Shown here: positions 49,863 to 60,109 of the stretch, piece after piece | How the letters are laid out: each line of letters opens with the position of its first letter | How positions within the stretch are numbered: the first letter of the stretch is position 1 | Assembly (NCBI GenBank): GCA_947259005.1 | Contig: CAMYKP010000001.1 | Coordinates: 45,696 to 109,695, forward strand | Direction of reading: 5' to 3' | Source: an uncultured Parasphingopyxis sp. | Lineage (GTDB): Bacteria; Pseudomonadota; Alphaproteobacteria; Sphingomonadales; Sphingomonadaceae | DNA length: 64,000 nucleotides | The notes under the pieces: model-generated | Told to the model about the DNA's origin: nothing | The model's input: only the letters and a program-made list of their open reading frames with translations | Database searches by the model: none | Program-made: the position numbers and the translations under genes

Positions 49863-50989
49863 CAGTCTATATCCTCGACCTCGACTTTTTCCCCTGTGAC
49901 CTGCTGGGATAGCGCCGCAGCCATGAACTTGTCGAGATCGCCGTCCAGAACATCGGAGGGGGAGGAGGAGGTGACGCCCGTCCTGAGGTCCTTCACCATC
50001 TGATAGGGCTGGAGAACATAGGACCGGATCTGGTGGCCCCAGCCAATATCGGACTTGTTGGCCTCGACGGCATTGGCCTCTTCTTCGCGGCGGCGCAGCT
50101 CTGCCTCATACAGACGCGCCTTGAGCATGCTCATCGCTTCCGCCTTGTTCTTGTGCTGTGATCGGCCGCTCTGGCAGGCGACAACGATACCGGTCGGTTC
50201 GTGCGTGATGCGCACCGCGCTGTCGGTCGTGTTGACATGCTGCCCGCCTGCGCCGCTGGCGCGGAAGGTATCGATCCTGAGTTCGCTCTCGTTGATCTCG
50301 ATATCGATATCCTCATCGATGACCGGATAGACCCAGACGCTGCAAAAGCTCGTATGGCGGCGGGCCGAGCTATCGTAAGGCGAAATCCGGACGAGGCGGT
50401 GCACACCGCTTTCGGTTTTCGCATAGCCATAGGCGTTTTCGCCTTTCATCTGCAGCGTCACGGCCTTTACGCCGGCCTGCTCGCCCGCATGATAGTCGAC
50501 GATTTCGACCTTGTAGCCGCGGCGCTCGGCCCAGCGCATATACATGCGCTGCAGCATTTCGGCCCAGTCCTGGCTTTCCGTGCCGCCGGCGCCCGCATGG
50601 ATTTCAAGATAGGTGTCGTTGCCATCGGCCTCGCCGGCCAGCAGGGCTTCCGTCTTGTCGAGCTCGGCGCGATCGGCCAGCGCCGCCAGCGCGGCGACGG
50701 CATCGTCCACCAGCCCCACATCGCCTTCGGCTTCGGCCATCTCGATCATCTCGGCGGCGTCGTCGCGCTCCTGGCTGATCTTGCGGACAGCCGTGATCGC
50801 GCTTTCCAGCCGACCCCGTTCGCGCATCACCTCGCGCGCCGCCTTGGGATCATCCCAGAGTGTCGGATCCTCGACCTTGGCGTTCAGTTCGTCCAGCCGC
50901 TCCTTGGCGACGTCCCAATCGAGGAAGCGGCGGAGCAGGTCGACGGCCTGGTTGATCTGGTCGATATGGGCTTGCGCTTCGGCGCGCAT
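49862..50989 (-). CDS. prfB: peptide chain release factor 2
   Basis: [39 protein letters not shown] (GGQ), [13 protein letters not shown]. Confidence 0.97.
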   Translation of the reverse strand: MRAEAQAHIDQINQAVDLLRRFLDWDVAKERLDELNAKVEDPTLWDDPKAAREVMRERGRLESAITAVRKISQERDDAAEMIEMAEAEGDVGLVDDAVAALAALADRAELDKTEALLAGEADGNDTYLEIHAGAGGTESQDWAEMLQRMYMRWAERRGYKVEIVDYHAGEQAGVKAVTLQMKGENAYGYAKTESGVHRLVRISPYDSSARRHTSFCSVWVYPVIDEDIDIEINESELRIDTFRASGAGGQHVNTTDSAVRITHEPTGIVVACQSGRSQHKNKAEAMSMLKARLYEAELRRREEEANAVEANKSDIGWGHQIRSYVLQPYQMVKDLRTGVTSSSPSDVLDGDLDKFMAAALSQQVTGEKVEVEDID

Positions 50990-51102
50990 ATTCTGTCTAC
51001 TCCGGATAAGGGGATGTGCGGATCTCGAAATAACCGCTGGAACCCAATAGTAAATGCCCGGTCACCCGTCGAGTGGTATAGTTGGGCATCGGGCAGGAGA
51101 AA

Positions 51103-51636
51103 ATGATGGCGCGGCCCGAAACCGTGAAAGTACCGAGACTGGAAACCGAGCGTCTCATGCTCGTACCTCCCGGCGCGCAGCACGCAGCGCTTTACGAACG
51201 TTTCTACACCGATGCCGACGCCTCCGCATCATATGGCGGTCCGGTGACGCGGGCGCAGGCGTGGAGCAGATTGGCCCAGGACATCGGCCACTGGCAGCTG
51301 CGCGGATTCGGCGTCTGGGTCGCCGAGACCAAAGAGAAGGGTGAGGGGGTAGGCACTTGCGGTTTCTGGCAGGGACTGGACTGGCCGCGTGAATTGACCT
51401 GGTGGCTGTCGCCTGAAGCGCGCGGTAGCGGGTATGCGACCGAGGCGTCACTGGCGGCGATCGGTCATGCCTATAGCGGCTTCGGTTGGACTGAAGTCCA
51501 GACCTATATGGACGACAGAAATGAAGCGGCCCGCAAACTCGTGTCGCGGCTTGGCGGCAAGGTCATCGATCGCACCGGCTTTCCTGACGGGAAGATGCGC
51601 GATCTGTTTACGATACCGGAACCGGGCAGGGATTGA
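51103..51636 (+). CDS. GNAT-family N-acetyltransferase
   Basis: LETERLMLVPPGAQHAALYERFYTD...ELTWWLSPEARGSGYATEASLAAIGHAY...NEAARKLVSRLGG. Confidence 0.9.
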   Translation: MMARPETVKVPRLETERLMLVPPGAQHAALYERFYTDADASASYGGPVTRAQAWSRLAQDIGHWQLRGFGVWVAETKEKGEGVGTCGFWQGLDWPRELTWWLSPEARGSGYATEASLAAIGHAYSGFGWTEVQTYMDDRNEAARKLVSRLGGKVIDRTGFPDGKMRDLFTIPEPGRD

Positions 51637-51657
51637 TCGGCTGGACCGCTAGCCTGG

Positions 51658-54186
51658 TTAGTAAATTCCGCCCTCGGATTGCAGGAATTCGCTGTCGTTG
51701 CGCGGGGCGTCGGATTCCACGGTGTTTTGCGCTTCCTCGGGCAGCACGGTGCGGACGGGGCGCCGGGCCACGACATCGCGCCGGATGGTCCGGGTCGGTT
51801 CACTGTCCGGCCGGAACGCTTCCCAGATTATCGCACTGCGCGGATCGCTGCTCGGCCATCCACCGAAGACACGGCGGCCGCTGCGGCGATCAATGCGGAC
51901 CATGCGAATACCGCGAGGAGCCCGGAAGGGGATAACGGCTTCGCCTTCCATCGTTTCAGCCATGAACTGACGGAAAATCGGCGCTGCCAAAGTGCCGCCC
52001 GCGCCATAACCCAGAGAACGGGCCTGTCGGTCATAACCGAGATAGACACCGGCCACGAGATTGGGCGTCCCGCCGACGAACCAGACATTGGTTGGCCCCG
52101 TCGTCGTTCCGGTCTTGCCGAAGATCGGCCTGTCGAGATCGCGGAGCATCGTTGCCGTACCGCGCTGGATGACACCCTGCAGGATATGGACCATCTGGAA
52201 GGCTGTCATCGGATCGACGACCTGGCGGCCCGCAATGGGCGGTCGCGGCATGCGTTCCCCGTCCCAGTCACGGGCGTTGCAGCCTTCGCAGGCGCGCCAG
52301 TTGGCGGGATAAATCACATCGCCGTCCCGGTTCTGGACATAGTCGATCAGCGAAGGCCCGACATCGCGGCCATGGTTGGCGAGCATGCCATAGGCGTTCA
52401 CCAGCCGCAGTACCGTTGTGTCACCGGCACCGAGCGAGAAGGCGAGATAGGGATCATAATCGCCGATCCCGGCATTGCTGATCAGTTCGACGACATTTTC
52501 CATGCCCGTGTCGGAAGCGGCCCGCACCGTCATCAGGTTCCGCGAATTTTCCAGGCCCCAGCGCAGGGTTTGCGGCCCGGCAACGCCGCCGCCCGAGTTG
52601 CGGAAGCATTTTCGGCCCAGGGCAGCGGATTGATAGACGCAAAACGGACCATCGACGATGATCGACGCTGGCGTCATCCCGTTCTCGAGGGCTGCGGCAT
52701 AGACGAACGGCTTGATGCTCGATCCAGGCTGGCGTTCTGCCTGTGTCGCGCGGTTGAAAGCTTCGAGCGTGGAGCTGAACCCGCCCTGCATGGCATAGAC
52801 ACGGCCCGTCTGGACATCCTCTACGACCATGCCGCCGGAAACGTCTGGCACTCTGGCCAGCGCATAGCTGCTGCCGGTCGGGCGGACGGTGATGATGTCG
52901 CCCGGTTCGATCGTCGAAAAGGCCGTGCCGCCACCACGCCGAGCGACTGATGCGGCAGAACGCGGAAGGGATGCCGTTTCGCCATCCGAGAATCCGATTT
53001 GTGCCGCGTTGCCGTCTTTCGAGATGACAACGGCCACGCGCCAGTCTTCATAGCCGACGCTGAGATTCGCACTGCGCAGGCGCGATTGCCATTCGCCGTC
53101 ATCCATCGGGATCGAAGCTACCGGCCCGCCCCAGGGCCGGCCGCGATCGAAGCGGAGCAGGCCGGCGCGCAGGGAGTTTTCGGCGCTGGTCTGCATATCA
53201 GGATCATAGGATGTGCGCACCCACAGGCCGCCCGTATAGACGCCATATGGTCCGTCTTCCGTGTCCTCGCCGAAACTGTCGACGAGAATCCGGCGCACTT
53301 CTTCCATATAATAGCCGCCGACATTGTCGGTGACCGATTGGGTTGTGCGGGTTGTCCCAAGCGGGGTCGCCACTGCGGCGTTATACTCGGCTTCGGTAAT
53401 CCAGTCATTTTCGCGCATCATGCCGAGCACGGTGTTCCGGCGTCGGAGCGCCAGATCGGGATTGGTTACCGGGTTGTACCGGGATGGCGCTTGCGGAAGT
53501 CCGGCCAGGAACGCGGCTTCATGCAGGGCGAGATCGGCAACATCCTTGTCGAAATAGGCCCGCGACGCCGCTTGTACGCCATAGGAATTGCGGCCGAGAA
53601 ATATCTGGTTGAGATAAAGCTCGAGGATTTGCTCTTTGGTCAGCACGCTTTCGATACGCGTGGCCAGGATCGCTTCGCGAATCTTGCGTGTGATGGAATA
53701 GTCGTCCGTCAGGAGCAGGTTCTTGGCGACCTGCTGCGTGATGGTGGAACCGCCGCGCGCACGTTCGCCGGAACCCATCTTCGACACATAGTCGATCACC
53801 GCGCCGAACAGGCCGGTATAGTCGAGTCCGTTATGGGAGAAGAACGTCTTGTCTTCTGCGGCCAGGAAAGCCCGGATGAGTACCGGCGGGAACTCTTCAT
53901 AAGCGAGCTCGACCCGGCGCTCCCGCGCGAAACTTTGCACCGGTTCGCCATTCACGTCGCGCACGAATGTCGGCAGGGCAGGCTCATAGTCGAGCAGGCT
54001 TTCCGCGGAGGGCAGGTCCCGCATGAACGTCATCCAGAACGCGAACATGGCGATCAGCGCGACAATCAACAAATACAGCGGCCAGCGATAGCGCCGCTTG
54101 CCCAATATCCGGCGGGCACCCGCCATGAAGCCGGTCGCCTCACGGCGCAGCTTCATATTCATGTCAGGTTCGGCAGCTTCCGTCAT
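51658..54186 (-). CDS. mrcA: penicillin-binding protein 1A (class A)
   Basis: Transglycosylase: AFLAAEDKTFFSHNGLDYTGLFGA; RARGGSTITQQVAKNLLL; transpeptidase: QPGSSIKPFVY, FGKTGTTTGPTNVWFVG. Confidence 0.95.
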   Translation of the reverse strand: MTEAAEPDMNMKLRREATGFMAGARRILGKRRYRWPLYLLIVALIAMFAFWMTFMRDLPSAESLLDYEPALPTFVRDVNGEPVQSFARERRVELAYEEFPPVLIRAFLAAEDKTFFSHNGLDYTGLFGAVIDYVSKMGSGERARGGSTITQQVAKNLLLTDDYSITRKIREAILATRIESVLTKEQILELYLNQIFLGRNSYGVQAASRAYFDKDVADLALHEAAFLAGLPQAPSRYNPVTNPDLALRRRNTVLGMMRENDWITEAEYNAAVATPLGTTRTTQSVTDNVGGYYMEEVRRILVDSFGEDTEDGPYGVYTGGLWVRTSYDPDMQTSAENSLRAGLLRFDRGRPWGGPVASIPMDDGEWQSRLRSANLSVGYEDWRVAVVISKDGNAAQIGFSDGETASLPRSAASVARRGGGTAFSTIEPGDIITVRPTGSSYALARVPDVSGGMVVEDVQTGRVYAMQGGFSSTLEAFNRATQAERQPGSSIKPFVYAAALENGMTPASIIVDGPFCVYQSAALGRKCFRNSGGGVAGPQTLRWGLENSRNLMTVRAASDTGMENVVELISNAGIGDYDPYLAFSLGAGDTTVLRLVNAYGMLANHGRDVGPSLIDYVQNRDGDVIYPANWRACEGCNARDWDGERMPRPPIAGRQVVDPMTAFQMVHILQGVIQRGTATMLRDLDRPIFGKTGTTTGPTNVWFVGGTPNLVAGVYLGYDRQARSLGYGAGGTLAAPIFRQFMAETMEGEAVIPFRAPRGIRMVRIDRRSGRRVFGGWPSSDPRSAIIWEAFRPDSEPTRTIRRDVVARRPVRTVLPEEAQNTVESDAPRNDSEFLQSEGGIY

Positions 54187-54293
54187 CGCGCGCCGGTTTA
54201 CCAGCTTTGGCTATCGATGCCAGTCGGTTTTTGAACCCGCAGGCGTTCGCTACTTTCCTGCGCCATGCAAGATCATGACGATCGTTCTCCGAG

Positions 54294-55502
54294 TCAGTCC
54301 GTGCTTGCGGTGCGCCTTGCAAAATGGGTTTCGATGGCATCGGCCAAACCGCTTGCAATCGCCCTTTGTCCGTCGCGCGAGAACAGGCGCCGCGCATCGG
54401 CGGCATTGGTCAGATAGCCGGATTCGAACAGCACCGAAGGCAGGTCAGGTGCAGTGAGAACCCCGAAATCCGCCGAGCGGTGATAGTCGGCGCGGAACGG
54501 CACCGTGTCTCCGGCTTCGCGCCGCAAAAGGGAGGCGAAGCGGGCGGAAATATTCATCGTTTCGCGCCGCGTCAGGTCGATCAGGATCGATCTGACCTCT
54601 GAGTCGGCGCCGCCAAGATTGACGCCGTTGATAATATCGGCGGAATTTTCGCGCCTGGCCAGCTGTGCGGTTTCCCGATCGGAAGCAACTTCGGAAAGCG
54701 TATAGATCGTCGCGCCGTTCGCATCGGTGTTCGGAGCGCTGTCCGCATGGATGGAGATGAAGAGCTCCGCACCCAGCCTGCGCGCAATCTGATAGCGTTC
54801 CCGCAAGACAAGGAAGCGGTCATCGTCGCGGGTCAAGGCTACCCGCACACGGCCGGAGGCCAGCAGGGCATCGCGGGTGGCCCGCGCGATGGCGAGGGTG
54901 GCGTCTTTTTCGTGCCTGTTGCCGAATGGCGATATCGAGCCCGGATCATGTCCGCCATGGCCGGCGTCGATCACGACAAGCGGGCGGCCGCGCGGACCCT
55001 GAATAGTGGGCAGGCTTGTCTGGCCAGGTGGCGTGGCGCGGGGCAGGCGGACAGTCAGTTCGCCGCGACCGCGCGGTGGACGCGCGCGAAATGCCATGGG
55101 CGGCAAAAAGCTTGCGCGGCCAGCGGTTGCAGCGCTGGCAAACTGAATATGGCTCGCGGGCCGGATGTCGAGTGTGAAAGAGCGGCCATCGGCAGAAAAG
55201 CTGCCATTGCCGAATATTGCCGGCCGGGCGAGATCAAGCACAAGCCGTGCGGTCTGCGGGTCATATTGTCCCTGGCGCACGGCGCGAATGGGGCCTGCCT
55301 GTCCGCTGCCCGTGCCGGCGCGGGCACCGGTGACGTCGATGGCTATCCGATAGGGATTGTCGAGGACGAACGCCGATGCGTTTTCGACATAATCGTCGAA
55401 CTGCACGGTGATCCGGTCGGGTGTAACGTCCACGGCCTCGATGGCAGTCGCCAGGGCAGGCTGCCAACCGAAAATCGCGAATAAGGCGAATAGCAGGGAC
55501 AT
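54294..55502 (-). CDS. N-acetylmuramoyl-L-alanine amidase with AMIN-like domain
   Basis: PLVVIDAGHGGHDPGSI, ADSAPNTDANGATIYTLSE, PSVLFESGYLTNAADARRL. Confidence 0.94.
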   Translation of the reverse strand: MSLLFALFAIFGWQPALATAIEAVDVTPDRITVQFDDYVENASAFVLDNPYRIAIDVTGARAGTGSGQAGPIRAVRQGQYDPQTARLVLDLARPAIFGNGSFSADGRSFTLDIRPASHIQFASAATAGRASFLPPMAFRARPPRGRGELTVRLPRATPPGQTSLPTIQGPRGRPLVVIDAGHGGHDPGSISPFGNRHEKDATLAIARATRDALLASGRVRVALTRDDDRFLVLRERYQIARRLGAELFISIHADSAPNTDANGATIYTLSEVASDRETAQLARRENSADIINGVNLGGADSEVRSILIDLTRRETMNISARFASLLRREAGDTVPFRADYHRSADFGVLTAPDLPSVLFESGYLTNAADARRLFSRDGQRAIASGLADAIETHFARRTASTD

Positions 55503-56018
55503 GGTCCCATATTGCCGCGCTTGGCCCCCCTTGGTCCAGCACAAAGACATCATTAAGGTTACCCTTGTTGTTTTTTCGTCGATGTCAGGACTAGGACTGG
55601 CGCTTCAAAACTGGGTGTAAAAGTCCAGTTAACAGCGAGTTCACTATGTTTGTCCGGAGTTTATCTCCCATGTCTGAGATGCTTTTTCTTGCGGCGACCG
55701 GACGGCGCTGCTAGCGCAATTGCGATCAGGGGGTTGATTGTGCCGACCGGCATGACGACGTCTTGACCCATATGGCCGGTGCATTTTCGCCCGGCCCACC
55801 AGGTTGACGCTGCATGAGGCACTCACTTCCCGAACAACAGGCGATGCGCGAACCGCGCCGTCATGCGTTCGTGGGAAATCGTCCCGCCCCCGAGGCCGGA
55901 CATGCCAAAGCAGCAGAAGCGATTTTTCTTAGTTCACCCCGAATGGGCGCGACGCCCAATGTGCATATCACAAGGATATTGCGCGGTGCGGTCGCAAAAC
56001 GCTCATTCCCAATAATTC

Positions 56019-56055
56019 ACATGCCCGCCCGGCCCAGTTGGCCTGCCCGGCATGT
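56019..56055 (+). promoter_or_regulatory. hairpin ACATGCC-CGCCC-GGCC-CAGTT-GGCC-TGCCC-GGCATGT just upstream of the rne Shine-Dalgarno
   Basis: Complementary arms read directly; GGAGA at 56058-56062, start codon at 56070. Confidence 0.6.
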
Positions 56056-56069
56056 TCGGAGAAACATAA

Positions 56070-58622
56070 ATGGCAACGCGTATGCTAATCGATGCGCGCC
56101 ACCGGGAAGAAACCCGTGTGGCGGTCGTCAAGAACAACCGGATCGAGGAATTTGATTTCGAATCCGAAGAGCACAAACAGCTCAAGGGAAATATTTATCT
56201 AGCCAAGGTTACCCGGGTCGAACCGTCGCTTCAGGCGGCATTTGTCGATTATGGCGGCAACCGGCACGGGTTTCTCGCCTTCAGCGAAATCCATCCCGAC
56301 TATTACCAGATTCCGAAAGAGGATCGCGAAAAGCTGCTCGCCGAAGAGGTTGAGCAAGCCAAGGAAGAGGCTGAGCTGCGCGAAAGCGAAGACGACGAGC
56401 AGAGCAAATCTGCCTCTGACGAAACCGGCGAAGATGGCGATGAGGGCGATGAGGCAGAGGTTGAGGAAACCGGCGATGCCGATGCCGATGAAGAGCATCA
56501 TGACGAGCCCTCGGTCCAGAATATTCGCAAGCGCCGGATGGACCTGCGCCGTCGCTACAAGATTCAGGATGTTATCCGCCGCCGCCAGGTGCTTCTCGTC
56601 CAGGTTGTGAAGGAAGAACGCGGCAACAAGGGCGCTGCGCTGACCAGCTATCTCTCGCTTGCCGGACGCTATTGCGTTCTCATGCCCAACACATCGCATG
56701 GCGGCGGGATCAGCCGGAAAATCTCCAACGTTTCGGATCGTAAGCGGCTGAAATCGGTGATATCCGAACTGAAACTGCCCGATACGATGGGTTGTATCGT
56801 CCGCACTGCCGGCATGACGCGCACCAAGACCGAGATCAAACGCGATTTCACCTATCTTGCGCGCCTCTGGGATGAAATCCGCGAGGCCACGCTCGGCGCC
56901 ACCGCGCCGGCAAAAATCTATACCGACAGCGATCTCATCAAACGGGCGATCCGCGATATCTATAATCGTGAAATCGACGAGGTGCTGGTCGAGGGCGAGG
57001 AAGGCTATAAGGCGGCCAAGGACTTCATGAAGCTGCTGATGCCGAGCCATGCGCGCAAGGTGAAGCAATATGCCGAAGCGACGCCGCTGTTCCAGCGCTA
57101 TCAGGTCGAAGACCAGCTCGGTGCGATGTACCAGCCGGTCGTCCAGCTGAAATCGGGCGGCTATCTGGTGATCAACCCGACCGAAGCCCTGGTGTCGATC
57201 GACATCAACTCGGGCCGGTCGACCCGCGAGCATAATATCGAGCAGACCGCGCTGAAGACGAACATCGAAGCGGCGCGCGAAATAGCCCGCCAGCTGCGCC
57301 TGCGCGATATGGCGGGCCTTGTCGTGATCGATTTCATCGACATGGATCACCGGTCGAACAACCGGAAAGTCGAAAGTGCGCTCAAAGACGCGCTGAAGAA
57401 TGACCGCGCCCGCATCCAGGTCGGACGGATATCTTCTTTCGGCTTGCTGGAAATGAGCCGTCAGCGCTTGCGGACCGGCATGCTCGAAGCCTCGACACAT
57501 GAATGCCCGCATTGTGAGGGCACGGGCCTGATGCGCACCGCTTCATCGGCGGGTCTTTCCGCGCTTCGGATGCTCGAAGAGGAAGCGGCCAAGGGCAAGG
57601 GCTCGAAACTGGTGCTGACCTGTTCGCGCGATGCTGCCGTCTATGTGCTGAATTCCAAGCGCAAGGAACTGGGCGAGGTTGAAGAGCTGTATGGCGTTTC
57701 GATCGAAGTGCATCCGGATCGCACGCTGGAAGGCGCGGCGATGGAAGTTTCCGCTTCCGGCCCGGCACCGACCAAAAAGGTAGAGATTGTCCCGCTCGTT
57801 CTCGACGATGATGACGATGATATCGTCGACGAGATCGAAGAGGAAGAAGACGAGGAGCAGAATACCGAAGACCAGCCGCGTTCGTCGCGCCGCCGGCGGG
57901 GTCGCCGGGGTGGCCGCGGCCGCCGCAAACCTCAGTCGGCTTCATCTGCGAACGACAGCGACAGTGAAGGTGGCGAAAAAAGCGAAGGTGAACAGAGCCA
58001 GTCAGCGGACGGTGGTGACGATGGGGATGGTGCACCGCGCAAGAAATCACGCCGGGGACGGCGCGGTGGACGTCGCCGGAAATCATCCTCGGAAACCCAG
58101 ACTGCCGAGACCTCAGGCGAGAATGAGGCACCATCGGGAGAAGAAGCCAAGTCCGAGGATGCTGCTGCCGCTGAGCCGGTCGCCGCTGACACCGGTGCTG
58201 CAGAGCCCAGCGCACCGGAAGAAGCTGTAGCTGAAAAGCCGAAACGTCGCCGGTCGAGCAAGAAAACGGTGGCCGAAGCGCAGCCGGAGCCGGAAACGGT
58301 CGCATCGGAGGGCGCTGCCCAGGCCGAGGCTGCTGCTGAAGAAGCTCCTGCAAAGCCGAAGCGCGCACCGCGTCGGCGTACAACCAAAGCGGCGACAGCA
58401 AAGACGGAAGCTGCACCGGCCGCCGATACTCCTGCAGAGGCGGAAACGCCTGCAGAACCAGTGCCGACGAAACCCAAACGTACCCGCAAAAAGGCAGCGC
58501 CAGCCGCATCAAACGATGCACCTGCGGCGAGCGAAACGCCGGTCTCCGAATCCGCCGAACAAAGCGGTGGCGGCAACGAGCCTGCGCGTCGTGGCTGGTG
58601 GCAGCGGACATTTGGCGAGTAG
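56070..58622 (+). CDS. rne: ribonuclease E/G family protein
   Basis: MATRMLIDARHREETRVAVVKNNRIEEFDFES; S1 domain; VVIDFIDMDHRSNNRKVE; CPHCEGTG zinc-link; low-complexity charged C-terminus. Confidence 0.96.
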   Translation: MATRMLIDARHREETRVAVVKNNRIEEFDFESEEHKQLKGNIYLAKVTRVEPSLQAAFVDYGGNRHGFLAFSEIHPDYYQIPKEDREKLLAEEVEQAKEEAELRESEDDEQSKSASDETGEDGDEGDEAEVEETGDADADEEHHDEPSVQNIRKRRMDLRRRYKIQDVIRRRQVLLVQVVKEERGNKGAALTSYLSLAGRYCVLMPNTSHGGGISRKISNVSDRKRLKSVISELKLPDTMGCIVRTAGMTRTKTEIKRDFTYLARLWDEIREATLGATAPAKIYTDSDLIKRAIRDIYNREIDEVLVEGEEGYKAAKDFMKLLMPSHARKVKQYAEATPLFQRYQVEDQLGAMYQPVVQLKSGGYLVINPTEALVSIDINSGRSTREHNIEQTALKTNIEAAREIARQLRLRDMAGLVVIDFIDMDHRSNNRKVESALKDALKNDRARIQVGRISSFGLLEMSRQRLRTGMLEASTHECPHCEGTGLMRTASSAGLSALRMLEEEAAKGKGSKLVLTCSRDAAVYVLNSKRKELGEVEELYGVSIEVHPDRTLEGAAMEVSASGPAPTKKVEIVPLVLDDDDDDIVDEIEEEEDEEQNTEDQPRSSRRRRGRRGGRGRRKPQSASSANDSDSEGGEKSEGEQSQSADGGDDGDGAPRKKSRRGRRGGRRRKSSSETQTAETSGENEAPSGEEAKSEDAAAAEPVAADTGAAEPSAPEEAVAEKPKRRRSSKKTVAEAQPEPETVASEGAAQAEAAAEEAPAKPKRAPRRRTTKAATAKTEAAPAADTPAEAETPAEPVPTKPKRTRKKAAPAASNDAPAASETPVSESAEQSGGGNEPARRGWWQRTFGE

Positions 58623-58689
58623 ACAGACGATGATCTTCGGGACCCAGCTTTCATCCCCCGTTCAGGCGCAACGCCGGAAAGCGGTTGCG

Positions 58690-60087
58690 ATGACTGGGTC
58701 CCGCTTGATTCACACCGTTTCCCTTCGCCTGCTTTTGCGGGCAGTGCTGGTTTTGGTCCTCGGGCTAGTGATGGCGGTTCGGCCCGTCGCCGCGCAGTCC
58801 ATCCTGCGGGACGCCGAAACCGAAATGCTGCTCAATGACATCTCCGCGCCCTTGGTTGCGGCGGCCGGGCTCAATCCCAGCGGCTTCGAGATCGTTCTGG
58901 TCAATGATCCGAGCATCAACGCCTTTGTGGCCGGTGGGCAACGGGTTTACATCCATTCCGGCCTGATCATGGCTGCAGACAATGCCAATGAAGTGCAGGG
59001 CGTGATCGCGCACGAGATCGGCCATGTCACGGGCGGGCACTCGATTGCCATCCAGGATGCTGCTGGCGACTTCGCGGGCATCAGCATTTTATCGCTCCTG
59101 CTGGGCGCTGCCGCAATTGCCGCAGGTGCTCCGGAAGCGGGGCTGGGGCTGCTCTCCGCCGGTTCGCGCGCAGCATTGGGCAATTTTCTGGCCTTCAGCC
59201 GGACGCAGGAAGCCACGACCGATCTTGCCGGTGCGCAATATCTTTCGACAGCCGGGATCAGCGGGCGCGGCAGCCTTGCCTTCTTCCGGCGTCTGCAGAA
59301 TCTCGAATATCGACTCAACATCCCGCAGGACGAAGGCAGCTATGATCGCACTCATCCGCTGTCGCGCGAGCGGATCGCGATCCTGGAAGAACTGTACCAG
59401 AATGACCCTGCCTGGGATGCCGAGACGGATCCCGTTCTTGAAGCCCGGTTCCAGCGTGTCCGTGCCAAACTGAGCGGTTTTGTTTCGGAGCCCGAGCAAA
59501 CGCTGATCGCTTATCCGGTCAGCGATACCAGTGTACCTGCGCGCTATGCGCGGGCCTATGCATGGCATAAACAGGCATTTGCCGATCGGGCGCTTTCCGA
59601 GGTCGATGCATTGCTGGCCGATGCGCCGGACGATCCTTTCTTCCTTGAACTCAGGGGCCAGATATTCCTTGAATCGGGACGGCCTGACGAGGCTTTGGAG
59701 GATTTACGAACCGCGCTGGCCAATTCGCGCAACAACGCCCTTATCGCTTCCCTGTTCGGTCATGCCCTGATTGCGACCGAGGATGCGGACCATCTTGCCG
59801 AGGCGCGGCAGGTCCTCAGAACGGCTGTACAGCGCGACAATCGCAATCCCTTTGCCTGGCGCAGGCTTGGCTATATCTATTCGCAGGAGGGCGACATCGC
59901 CCGCGCCTATCTGGCAACCGCCGAATATGCGACCCTGGCCGGCTCTCCGCAGGAAGCCCTGGTCAATGCACGTCAGGCCATGCAGGGGATTCCGGACGGG
60001 ACGCCGGATTGGGTGCGCGCGCAGGACATTGCCATGATCGCAGAGGCGGCAATCGAAGAACAGGGCGGCCGCCGCCGCAATCGTTAA
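58690..60087 (+). CDS. M48-family metalloprotease with TPR-like C-terminus (BepA-like)
   Basis: GVIAHEIGHVTGGHSI HExxH; NFLAFSRTQEATTDLAGAQYLS; repeat region after ~aa 300; start chosen at MTGSRLIH. Confidence 0.92.
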   Translation: MTGSRLIHTVSLRLLLRAVLVLVLGLVMAVRPVAAQSILRDAETEMLLNDISAPLVAAAGLNPSGFEIVLVNDPSINAFVAGGQRVYIHSGLIMAADNANEVQGVIAHEIGHVTGGHSIAIQDAAGDFAGISILSLLLGAAAIAAGAPEAGLGLLSAGSRAALGNFLAFSRTQEATTDLAGAQYLSTAGISGRGSLAFFRRLQNLEYRLNIPQDEGSYDRTHPLSRERIAILEELYQNDPAWDAETDPVLEARFQRVRAKLSGFVSEPEQTLIAYPVSDTSVPARYARAYAWHKQAFADRALSEVDALLADAPDDPFFLELRGQIFLESGRPDEALEDLRTALANSRNNALIASLFGHALIATEDADHLAEARQVLRTAVQRDNRNPFAWRRLGYIYSQEGDIARAYLATAEYATLAGSPQEALVNARQAMQGIPDGTPDWVRAQDIAMIAEAAIEEQGGRRRNR

Positions 60088-60109
60088 GCGCCGGGAACAG
60101 GATGTTCGA

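Noticed and set aside
49862-50989. Possible programmed +1 frameshift in prfB
   Set aside because: The region around [13 protein letters not shown] is in one continuous frame with no internal UGA, so the classical frameshift is absent here.
51679-54234. Long + strand ORFs (423 and 411 aa) opposite mrcA
   Set aside because: The - strand encodes an intact class A PBP; the + ORFs are shadows with no domain signature.
56199-57512. 437-aa ORF antisense to rne
   Set aside because: The + frame is unmistakable RNase E; the antisense reading is a codon-bias artefact.
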